Positions 55,731 to 64,000 of a stretch of 64,000 nt of DNA are shown here, piece by piece. The position numbers and the translations under genes are program-made. The notes beneath the pieces are model-generated. The model ran no database searches, had not been told where the DNA came from, and saw only the letters and a list, made by a program, of their open reading frames with translations. Each line of letters starts with the position of its first letter. Within the stretch, counting starts at the first letter, position 1. The stretch is from positions 26,599,735 to 26,663,734 of the forward strand of contig NC_041003.1 in NCBI RefSeq assembly GCF_004193775.1. Reading direction: 5' to 3'. The DNA is from Glycine soja. Its lineage: Eukaryota; Streptophyta; Magnoliopsida; Fabales; Fabaceae.

Positions 55731-57594
55731 ATAATAGAAAAAGAGAAAACCCTTTTATTAAAACCCAAAAAGCAACCCTCTCTCTCTCTTCACTCAGCCC
55801 AATTTCAGACAGCTCTCTCTCTCTCACGCAGCCTTCTTCTTCTTTTCTCCCATCCACCATTGTTGCCCAACAAAGCTTCAACCTTTGGTGCTCATTTCTG
55901 CTCCAAATCGCGAAAGGAGGGCATTTTTGGAGTCGTGAAGTGCGTGGCTACGAGTGGGACTTCGAAATTTCAGGTTTGGGTGGACTTCTTTCTCTCTTAA
56001 ATCTCGTGGGTATGGGGTTTTGGGAGATATGATGGGTGGTTTTGTTAGTTTTCTGCTGTGTGATGATTATTTGTGAAGGCATTTGCTGAAAACTTGTTGA
56101 AATTGCCATGTTTGGATGAGTTAGACATACCCATTCTGTTTTAGGGTTTTTGTGATGATGTTTGTGATGTTTATATGCTGAAATTGCTGATGGAAAACTG
56201 TTAGAGATGAAGGGTAGAACTAACCTAGGGTTAGAAAGTGAGAATGTGATGTTATGAGTGGAAAAAGAGTGAGACTTTGAGAGTTGGAAGGCTAAGTCTG
56301 AATTCTGTGGTAAATGGAGGTTAAAGTGAGTTAATACTAGCTTGAAATGTCATTTAGGACATGTGAGAAAGGTTAGGCTGAGCTAGAGAGAAAAACAAAT
56401 GACCAAAGTGAACCAAGAGCCATTTCTAGGGCAAAATTGGGTGTTGAAGAGTCAAATTTTGATTTGGTGGAAATTTTTTATGAAAATTCAGTTTGAGCAA
56501 GTTTAGATTGATGTTATGGACTTGTGTGAGGTGAGAGTTTGCTTCAAATTTACCTCATTCTAAATTTCACCTTTCAAACCTAGAAAAGCCATTGGATTGA
56601 GGGGTTTTGAACACCTAGATTTTGTGTTGCTGTGGTTTGAAGCTTAGCTTTGGTTTAGACATGTTTGATACATGATTTGGGACTTGTAGGATTTGATTTG
56701 GGCAAGATTGGATGAGGGGAAGTGTGATTTTCGAAATCTGCACTTATGCAGAATTTTGCTGTCAAAATAGGTGCAGCAGGATTTTAGCTTGGTGCAGAAA
56801 ATGCTTGTGTGTGGTTGGCTGTGGAAAGAGTAGTACAGAATGAGTTCTTGATGTTTTCTAGTAGATCCCAACGGTCAAAATGTAGGCTTATGCACTATAG
56901 ACTTCCAGTAAAATTTTGGAGTCGATCCAACGGTTAACGAATTGGATCGAAGGAATTGTTACTGTGGTCTTTAAGTGAGAAAAGCTGTGATTTTGGTTGG
57001 TGTTTGAGCAGAGTTTTCTGCCTTTGCTCTGCTTTTGCTTGGGCGTGATAGCTTGTGCTGTTTGAATGTTGTTTTACTTGGATGTTGTGGAAGCTTGAGA
57101 GGATTGATGGGGACCCGGTGTTGAGAGAAACGAGGATATGGGCTACGTGGGAGTACGTGAGCTCAGTTGGAGGTGGGCAACAGGGGATGGTGGGTTTATG
57201 CGCGCATTGTGGATGTGGGAAACTTGTTGTGCACCATCGCCCGACCGCCACCTAGTACCACATGTGATGGGTACCCCATAATCCTACAAGCTTGAGATGA
57301 GGAAGTGTTGAAGGGTGAAACTTCCTGCTTTTATTGTTGACCACAGAGTGGTACCTGGAGATATGTCGCGGGGGTCAGGAGACCTTGGGGACGTCAGGTG
57401 GGGTGCTATTGCCCAAAACCAAGCTTGATCAATCCCGACCCAACCCGGGCATAGTCGGTCAGTGAGAACCTGTGATGTACCTAAACAGGCGAGCTCCTGG
57501 CAGTCAACAGATAAAAGGAAAACAAGACCACAAAGCAAGGAGGCTTGTGGTGGCTGGCCAGCTGTGAATTTTGTGTAATATGTGGATTGTGGCC

Positions 57595-57920
57595 TCTGGT
57601 AATCGATTACTAAGGGTGGGTAATCGATTACAAGGCTTAAAATTGAGGACAGGAGGCTAAGATGGTCTCTGGTAATCGATTACCAAGGAGTGTAATCGAT
57701 TACCAGGCTTGAAAACGAAGTCAGGAAACTTAGGGAGCCTCTGGTAATCGATTACCAGCCTGTGTAATCGATTACACAGAGGAATGGGTCACTGGTAATC
57801 GATTACCAGGCATGTGTAATCGATTACACAGTGTAGTATTGCATATTTCATGTCCTGAGGCTGTGTAATTCAAGTTTAGCCTCTGGTAATCGATTACCAA
57901 GGTTGTGTAATCGATTACCA
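57595..57920 (+). repeat. Ten TAATCGATTA palindromes in paired array
   Basis: CTGGTAATCGATTACC-type and TGTAATCGATTAC-type copies alternate in about five pairs, with about 20 bases inside each pair and 70-90 bases between pairs. Individual copies start near 57599, 57621, 57672, 57692, 57743, 57764, 57793, 57815, 57884 and 57906. Confidence 0.85.
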
Positions 57921-58798
57921 GAGATGGAAAGCCTTAAGATACTCCTTTTAACGTCATGTAGTGGTTATGAGATGCATTGTGTGTAGCGCAGTTAGATTCT
58001 TGTGAAAGAGTCTACCCCTTTCTCTTCTTTCTTGTAGATCGTGATGGCGGCGCAGCTAATCCGTGATCGAGTAGAGATGGAGTGTCTAGAGGGAGCTTGG
58101 GGGACCCTCGAAGGCAACACGAGGTGCCGATTTCGGGGCACCATTCGATTCATGGCTACTTCTTTGGTGCATCCAGATGAACCTGCACGGACGCTTCAGC
58201 GCACGGTGGAGTGGACAGCTCCTTGGATTAGTGTTGTATACTTTTGAGGGTGGGTGTATCTAGGACTGACTGTTAGGTTTACTCTTTTGCTTCTGTATGG
58301 GTAGACCTGATGTATAGGCATTTAATTATTGTATACTTGTGGCTGAAGCCACCACTATGGATACCTTTGCTCTGGATGACACTATATATTTTGTAAAACT
58401 CCCATATTTTGGACAGCTTTAAATGCTGAATGCATTTATGATCGATCTTGTTATTTGAAAAGAAAGCGTTAGCAACTTTATTTGTAAAAGATTTTATCGA
58501 CCATATTTTATTCTTTTATTTTCACGTGACGACCTAAAGTAATGGCTGGTACATTCTTCCTTTTGAAACAACAAAATAATTTAGAGACTTATGAGCGGTA
58601 AGAAAGAAATGACTCCGAATAGAGTTGTGAACTGGCCATTCAGGACTTTATAGTGAGGATTTTCCTTCTAAACCTATTTATAGTGAAAAGAGAAAGAAAT
58701 GAAAAAGAAAAAGAAGAAAAAAAAAAAATTTACCATGGTTTTTGTTATTTAAATTATTTCTATTAAACCAGTCATTAATTTAGGGACGCCACAATTGG

Positions 58799-58810
58799 TG
58801 GTATCAGAGC
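58799..58810 (+). other. Primer binding site, initiator Met tRNA type
   Basis: TGGTATCAGAGC, the usual plant LTR-retrotransposon site complementary to the 3' end of initiator tRNA-Met, lies five bases after the LTR. Confidence 0.9.
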
Positions 58811-59085
58811 AAAAGTTGGATTCTAGTGAACCTGTTTATGGTCTTGCTGTGTGAATGCTGTGTATCTCTGAAACTTGAGAGTAGGTTTCGGGGAGTGACG
58901 TTAAGTCACACATTGTGTGTATTTCTGCTTTCTTGTCTTGAGCATGGATGTGTGACTGATTCGTAGGATTGTTGTGTGTATAAGTATGTATAAAGAGAAG
59001 GATGTTGTTATAACTGTCATAGCCTGTGTGGTACACTCTCTCATTAGGATTTCTTGGGTGCTAATAGTTTCCCTACAGGATAGGT

Positions 59086-62000
59086 ATGGCAGGACGTGGT
59101 AGGGATCAGAACCGTGATGTCCTTGACCGCATCACCGCTGTGCTGGAAACCCTAGTGCAGGAACGTGATGTGGAACCGGCGGAGTATCGGGGACTCATGG
59201 CTTTCCGTAAGAACCACCCGCCAAAGTTCAGTGGAGACTATGATCCGGAAGGTGCTAGGTTGTGGTTAGCTGAGACGGAAAAGATTTTCGAGGCGATGGG
59301 TTGCCTTGAGGAGCATAAGGTTCTTTATGCGACATTTATGCTCCAGGGGGAGGCTGAGAATTGGTGGAAGTTCGTGAAGCCTTCGTTTGTCGCACCTGGA
59401 GGCGTGATTCCTTGGAATGCCTTCAAGGACAAATTCCTGGAGAATTACTTCCCGCGAGATCTCAGGAAGCGGAAGGCGAGGGAATTTCTTGATTTGAAGC
59501 AAGGAAACATGTCTGTTGGGGAGTACACGGCTAAGTTTAATGAGCTTCTGCAGTATTGGCCTCAATACCAAGATGCTCGGAATGAGGAAGATCTGTGTGC
59601 TCAGTTTGAGAATGGGCTTCGGTTGGAGATCCAACAAGCGGTTAGTTATATGCAGATTACGGATTTTAATCAGTTGGTGACAAAGTGCAGGATTTTTGAG
59701 GACAAGATGGAAGAGAGGCAAGCTAGAGGTGTTGGAGGACCTCAGAGAAACCATCCTTTTAGAGGAAATGGTAACAAGAGGATGAAGCCGTATGCTAGCA
59801 ACAAGGGGAAGCAGCCCATGGCTACGTCCAACATGAGCCAGTCAAGGGGGACTGGGGTACAATGCTTTCAGTGTGGAGGACCGCATATTAAGAGGAATTG
59901 CCCACAGCTCCAGCAGGCACAGGAGAACCGTTGTTATGTGTGTGGCAAGGTGGGCCATTATGCTCGAGAATGTAGGGTGACCGGGAGACCGACGGTAACT
60001 GCCAATTCCAACACCGTCAATCGTGGACCCACTAATTCCACAAGGAGCGGTAATGTTAGCAACAACAACACTAGTGGTGGAAGACCAAAAGTACCCTCTC
60101 GGGTATTTGCTATGAGTGGTTCAGAAGCGGCTGCCTCCGACGAGTTGATACGGGGTAAGTGTTTGATTGCTGATAAACTACTAGATGTACTTTATGATTC
60201 AGGTGCCACGCATTCTTTCATATCTCATGCATGTGTGGAGAGGTTGGGGTTATGTGCGACGGAGTTGCCATATGACATGGTGGTGTCTACTCCGACGAGC
60301 GAGCCTGTAACCACCTCTCGGGTGTGTTTGAAGTGTCCTATAATTGTTGAGGGTCGATCTTTTATGGCGGACTTGATTTGCCTACCTTTAGCTCACCTAG
60401 ATGTGATCTTGGGGATGGATTGGTTATCTGCTAACCATATCTTTCTAGACTGTAAGGAGAAGATGCTAGTGTTTGGTGGAGAGATAGTTCCAAGTGAATC
60501 GTTGAAAGAGGATGCGGCCAACGAAGAAATGGAAGATGTTCAAACTTACATGGTGTTGTTCTCTATGTATGTGGAAGAGGACGCTGAAGTTAGTTGTATA
60601 CCGGTGGTGTCAGAATTTCCAGAAGTTTTTCCGGATGATATTTGTGAATTGCCACCTGAGAGAGAAGTGGAATTCATTATTGACTTGGTGCCTGGGGCGA
60701 GTCCAGTGTCGATTGCGCCTTATAGAATGTCTCCGGTAGAACTAGCAGAGGTGAAGGCACAAGTACAGGACCTTTTGAGCAAACAATTTGTTCGTCCAAG
60801 CGCATCACCGTGGGGAGCGCCGGTCTTGTTGGTTAAAAAGAAGGATGGCAGTATGAGGATGTGTGTGGACTACCGGCAGTTAAACAAGGTCACTATCAAG
60901 AACAAATATCCTCTACCAAGGATAGATGATTTGATTGACCAATTGAGGGGAGCGACGATATTTTCGAAGATCGATCTGCGATCTGGGTATCATCAAATCC
61001 GAGTTAAGAAGGAAGATATCCCAAAGACTGCGTTTCGGACTCGGTATGGGCACTACGAGTATTTAGTCATGCCATTTGGAGTGACTAATGCTCCGGCTAT
61101 TTTCATGGACTATATGAACCGTATATTCCATGATTACTTGGACCAGTTTGTGGTTGTGTTTATTGATGATATCCTAGTGTATTCAAGGAATAAGGAGGAG
61201 CATGAGAAGCACTTGAGGATTGTATTGCATATCCTGAGGGACAGGAAGTTGTTCGCCAAACTGTCAAAATGTGAATTTTGGTTGGAGAAAGTGCAGTTCT
61301 TAGGACACGTGATTTCTAAGGACGGGGTTGCAGTGGATCCGAACAAGGTGGAGTCGGTTATGGAGTGGCAACAACCGACAACTCCAACGGAGGTTCGAAG
61401 CTTCTTGGGGTTGGCTGGCTATTATAGAAAGTTCATTGAAGGATTTTCTAAATTGGCATTGCCCCTAACTAAGTTGACTCGTAAGAATGAGAAGTTTGTC
61501 TGGAATGAGAAGTGTGATCAAAGTTTCCAAGAGTTGAAGAGGCGGTTGACGACAGCTCCAGTGTTAATTTTGCCCGACCCTAAGAGAACATTTGAAGTGT
61601 ATTGCGATGCAAGCGGGCAAGGCTTGGGATGTGTGTTGATGCAAGGGGGAAGAGTAGTGGCTTATGCTTCGCGTCAACTACGTCCTCATGAAGTTAACTA
61701 TCCGACTCATGACTTGGAACTAGCAGCGGTAGTCTTTGCCTTAAAGATTTGGAGGCATTATTTGTACGGTGCTCGTTTTGAAGTTTTCAGTGATCACAAG
61801 AGTCTCAAATACTTGTTCGATCAGAAGGAACTCAATATGAGACAACGAAGATGGATGGAGTTCCTCAAGGATTATGATTTTGGACTTTCCTACCATCCAG
61901 GAAAGGCTAATGTAGTAGCCGATGCGCTAAGCCGGAAATCTTTACATGTTGCAACTATGATGAGTTTGGAGCAGAGATTGATAGAGGAGTTCCGAGATCT

Positions 62001-63492
62001 GAATCTAGCAATCGAGGTGCGACCCAAGAGCTTATTTGTGGGAACGTTGCAGATTACCAATGAATTTGTAGACCACATACGCGAGGCTCAAGGGGATGAT
62101 CCGTTTTTGCAAGGCAAGGTGTTAGATGTAATGGGGGATAGGGATGTGGAGTTTGAGAAGGATACAACCGGGTTGATTAGATTCAAGGGGAGGATATGTG
62201 TGCCATCTCTAGATGATTTGAAAGTTCAGATTTTGGAGGAAGCACATAAAAGTCGTCTTAGTTTCCATCCAGGAATGACTAAGATGTACCAAGATTTGAA
62301 GAGAAGTTTTTGGTGGCATGGCATGAAGAAAGATGTAGCCGAATATGTAGCAAGATGTTTGACATGTCAAAAGGCTAAGGTTGAGCACCAGCGACCATCG
62401 GGAAAATTGAAGCCATTGGAGATTCCGAAATGGAAATGGGAGAGCATATCTATGGATTTTGTATCTAGTTTACCCAAGACTAGTCGTGGGCATGATGCCG
62501 TGTGGGTCATAGTAGATCGACTCACCAAATCTGCTCATTTTATTCCGGTGAATATGAAGTATAGAATGGAAAAGCTAGTGGAGTTGTACATCAAGGAAGT
62601 AGTAAGGTTGCATGGAATTCCTTCTAGTATTGTATCTGACAGGGATCCGAGGTTCACTTCGCGATTTTGGACGAGTCTACATGAAGCCTTGGGGACAAAG
62701 CTGAAGCTTAGTTCAGCTTATCATCCTCAAACAGATGGTCAGACTGAACGAACCATTCAGACTCTAGAGGATCTGCTTCGGGCGTGTATTATAGAGCAAC
62801 AAGGTAGCTGGATGGATTGTTTGCCATTGATTGAGTTTACTTACAACAATAGCTACCAAGCCAGTATTGGTATGGCTCCTTTTGAAGCTCTATATGGACG
62901 AAAGTGCAAAACTCCTATTTGTTGGTATGATGATGGAGAAGCAGTACTTCTTGGACCTGAAATGCTACAACAGATTAATGAACAAGTGAGGTTGATTCGA
63001 GAGAAGATAAAAGCATCTCAGGATAGGCAGAAGAGCTACTATGATAGAAGGAGGAAGCCACTAGATTTTCAGGAAGGAGAACATGTGTTTTTGAAGGTTT
63101 CTCCCTTAACCGGAGTCAGAAGGGCTCTTAAAGCTAGGAAGTTGACACCCAAGTATCTAGGTCCATATCAGATTTTGAAGAAGATTGGGCCTGTAGCTTA
63201 TCATATCGCCTTACCTCCGAGTTTATCGAATTTGCATCCTGTGTTCCATGTCTCTCAACTGAGACGGTACAACCCAGATCCATCACATATACTTGCAGTG
63301 GACGAGGTACAGGTGAAGGATAACCTCACCTATAGAGCACAACCTCAGGAAATCACTGACCGAAGGATGAAGTCTTTGAGAGGAAAGGAGATCGCGTTGG
63401 TGAAGGTGCAGTGGGGAACCGATGAGGGTGATTCTACATGGGAGTTGGAGGATAGGATGAGAGAATTGTACCCAAGCTTGTTCATCGAGTAG
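59086..63492 (+). CDS. Gag-pol polyprotein of Tekay/Del-type Ty3/gypsy element (1468 aa, intact)
   Basis: A single open frame encodes all proteins needed for retrotransposition. Gag covers about residues 1-300 and has two zinc knuckles: [13 protein letters not shown] (260-272, spacing CX2CX3HX4C, one residue short of the usual CX4H) and [14 protein letters not shown] (283-296, canonical). The aspartic protease has DSGATHSF with Asp371. RT shows Asp630 ([11 protein letters not shown]) and VFIDD (Asp694-Asp695). RNase H has Asp841, Glu878, Asp903 and Asp946. Integrase has His1054, His1061, Cys1091 and Cys1094, then Asp1124, Asp1185 and Glu1221 with the D-35-E spacing. A GPY/F-like segment ([15 protein letters not shown]) and a chromodomain-like tail ending [15 protein letters not shown] follow. 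ATG 59086 is the first in frame after the leader. No frameshift or stop is seen, so it could be functional; expression is unknown. Confidence 0.95.
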   Translation: MAGRGRDQNRDVLDRITAVLETLVQERDVEPAEYRGLMAFRKNHPPKFSGDYDPEGARLWLAETEKIFEAMGCLEEHKVLYATFMLQGEAENWWKFVKPSFVAPGGVIPWNAFKDKFLENYFPRDLRKRKAREFLDLKQGNMSVGEYTAKFNELLQYWPQYQDARNEEDLCAQFENGLRLEIQQAVSYMQITDFNQLVTKCRIFEDKMEERQARGVGGPQRNHPFRGNGNKRMKPYASNKGKQPMATSNMSQSRGTGVQCFQCGGPHIKRNCPQLQQAQENRCYVCGKVGHYARECRVTGRPTVTANSNTVNRGPTNSTRSGNVSNNNTSGGRPKVPSRVFAMSGSEAAASDELIRGKCLIADKLLDVLYDSGATHSFISHACVERLGLCATELPYDMVVSTPTSEPVTTSRVCLKCPIIVEGRSFMADLICLPLAHLDVILGMDWLSANHIFLDCKEKMLVFGGEIVPSESLKEDAANEEMEDVQTYMVLFSMYVEEDAEVSCIPVVSEFPEVFPDDICELPPEREVEFIIDLVPGASPVSIAPYRMSPVELAEVKAQVQDLLSKQFVRPSASPWGAPVLLVKKKDGSMRMCVDYRQLNKVTIKNKYPLPRIDDLIDQLRGATIFSKIDLRSGYHQIRVKKEDIPKTAFRTRYGHYEYLVMPFGVTNAPAIFMDYMNRIFHDYLDQFVVVFIDDILVYSRNKEEHEKHLRIVLHILRDRKLFAKLSKCEFWLEKVQFLGHVISKDGVAVDPNKVESVMEWQQPTTPTEVRSFLGLAGYYRKFIEGFSKLALPLTKLTRKNEKFVWNEKCDQSFQELKRRLTTAPVLILPDPKRTFEVYCDASGQGLGCVLMQGGRVVAYASRQLRPHEVNYPTHDLELAAVVFALKIWRHYLYGARFEVFSDHKSLKYLFDQKELNMRQRRWMEFLKDYDFGLSYHPGKANVVADALSRKSLHVATMMSLEQRLIEEFRDLNLAIEVRPKSLFVGTLQITNEFVDHIREAQGDDPFLQGKVLDVMGDRDVEFEKDTTGLIRFKGRICVPSLDDLKVQILEEAHKSRLSFHPGMTKMYQDLKRSFWWHGMKKDVAEYVARCLTCQKAKVEHQRPSGKLKPLEIPKWKWESISMDFVSSLPKTSRGHDAVWVIVDRLTKSAHFIPVNMKYRMEKLVELYIKEVVRLHGIPSSIVSDRDPRFTSRFWTSLHEALGTKLKLSSAYHPQTDGQTERTIQTLEDLLRACIIEQQGSWMDCLPLIEFTYNNSYQASIGMAPFEALYGRKCKTPICWYDDGEAVLLGPEMLQQINEQVRLIREKIKASQDRQKSYYDRRRKPLDFQEGEHVFLKVSPLTGVRRALKARKLTPKYLGPYQILKKIGPVAYHIALPPSLSNLHPVFHVSQLRRYNPDPSHILAVDEVQVKDNLTYRAQPQEITDRRMKSLRGKEIALVKVQWGTDEGDSTWELEDRMRELYPSLFIE

Positions 63493-63531
63493 TTAATTTC
63501 GGGGACGAAATTCCTAAAAGGGTGGGAGTAT
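63493..63531 (+). other. Polypurine tract region of the Tekay-type element
   Basis: AAAAGGGTGGGAG lies directly before the 3' LTR start (63532), the expected plus-strand primer site. Confidence 0.75.
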
Positions 63532-64000
63532 TGTAACATCCTGGAAATTCTACCCGGAATTTTCGAAAACGATGTATTTTGAATGATTATATATATATAT
63601 ATATATATAAGTATTATTCAGTGTATATGCCTATATGTTCTTGGTAGAAGTAGGAATAGTGGGGGCAAAATACGTGGGTTAGACTAATTAAGGAAGAGAA
63701 ATCCATAACTTGGAGGTTATGGGTTAATTCTTAATTAATTAGTTAAAAATCATCGTTTTGCGTGCGACTTAGAATTTAACGAAACCAACCTCTGAACCAC
63801 GCTCGGGGTTTTATTCTAAGCGTTTTGATATATATATTGCTTACTTTCAAAAACTGGCCCCGACGGACGCAGAGAAACGCGAGAAACTGGAACCAGAGAA
63901 ATGGCACGCAACCCGAGGCAGGATTTTAGCGTTTCTAAGGTCAGATTTTCCTCACTTTTGTGACTGAGTATGGGTCACAGTCAAAAAGAGAAAGTGGGCC
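63532..64000 (+). repeat. 3' LTR of the Tekay-type element, truncated by window end
   Basis: It repeats 55218-55684 with one additional TA in the TA run and no base substitution noticed by eye. About 3.1 kb of this LTR and the right target duplication lie outside. Confidence 0.92.

Larger units (their letters stand above)
55218..58793 (+). repeat. 5' LTR of the Tekay-type element
   Basis: It starts TGTAACATCC and ends GGGACGCCACA, five bases before the primer site. It contains a TA run at 55274-55293, a TATATAAA box at 55723-55730 followed by CT-rich leader sequence, ten TAATCGATTA palindromes at 57595-57915, and a small open frame 58041-58247 that I do not recognise. No host gene is seen in its 3.5 kb. 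Confidence 0.9.
55218..64000 (+). mobile_element. Tekay/Del-type Ty3/gypsy LTR retrotransposon, young, right end outside window
   Basis: A 5' LTR of 3576 bp (55218-58793), Met-type primer site, single gag-pol ORF with chromodomain-like end (59086-63492), purine tract and the first 469 bp of the 3' LTR (from 63532) are visible. That 3' LTR part matches the 5' LTR with only one extra TA dinucleotide in a TA run. The long LTRs and C-terminal chromodomain-like tail fit the Tekay/Del clade of chromoviruses. It lies inside ORF1 of Ogre-C. The predicted target duplication is GTTGC at 55213-55217. Confidence 0.92.

Noticed and set aside
58041..58247. Small gene inside the Tekay-type LTR
   Set aside because: 68 codons with no recognised domain, inside an LTR, and no second evidence.
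59266..59754. 162-aa minus-strand gene opposite gag
   Set aside because: It is a shadow of the intact gag-pol frame.
1..64000. tRNA, rRNA or conserved host genes
   Set aside because: None was found by reading; only tRNA-complementary primer sites of the retrotransposons occur.

Overview
The window looks like transposon-dense plant heterochromatin, most likely pericentromeric DNA of soybean or a close legume (inference). The clues are Ogre-like gag and ORF1 proteins of soybean type, the palindrome GGTAATCGATTACC and the GCTAAGCGC and GCTCGCC..GGCGAGC motifs common in soybean LTRs. I see no convincing host gene, tRNA, rRNA or CRISPR array. The only long intact coding sequence is one retrotransposon polyprotein.

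Nested layout, left to right. A decayed Ty1/copia element (1-245 and 32165-33530) was split by Ogre-A, a minus-strand Ogre/Tat-like Ty3/gypsy element (246-32164; LTRs 246-2383 and 30063-32164). Ogre-A was split inside its gag by Ogre-B, a plus-strand relative (10846-27614; LTRs 10846-12477 and 25977-27614) flanked by a perfect 5-bp duplication AGATG. From 33540 to 41120 lie fragments: a minus-strand retroelement ORF, a minus-strand gypsy gag, a plus-strand PIF/Harbinger remnant, an LTR fragment and a deleted gypsy gag/pol. Ogre-C (minus, 41121 to at least 55217) follows. It is split by a young plus-strand Tekay/Del-type Ty3/gypsy element (55218 past the window end) with an intact 1468-aa gag-pol ORF.

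Ogre-A, -B and -C share one plan in element orientation: LTR, Arg-type primer binding site, long leader, ORF1 (DUF7745-like; lost from A), gag (frameshifted), no visible protease/RT/RNase H/integrase, a 24-bp hairpin minisatellite, a fragment like the putative plant transposon protein family (Transposase_32), purine-rich and AT-rich repeats, a second hairpin array, a polypurine tract and the 3' LTR. They therefore appear non-autonomous and would need enzymes in trans. B and C share a gag frameshift and a nested solo LTR that A lacks, so they derive from an already defective ancestor.

The most unusual signal is that these elements are built from serial hairpin cassettes. In the 24-bp minisatellite the two stem arms change together (GAGGAC/GTCCTC, GAGGGC/GCCCTC, GGGTA/TACCC). 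In the array near the 3' LTR the roughly 67-bp units carry paired hairpins with co-varying stems (CCTGAC/GTCAGG, CCTAAC/GTTAGG). In the LTRs a constant loop (GGCGTTGGACC) sits in several different stems. This points to selection or a copying mechanism that preserves foldback structure. All comparisons were made by eye, without alignment or database search.
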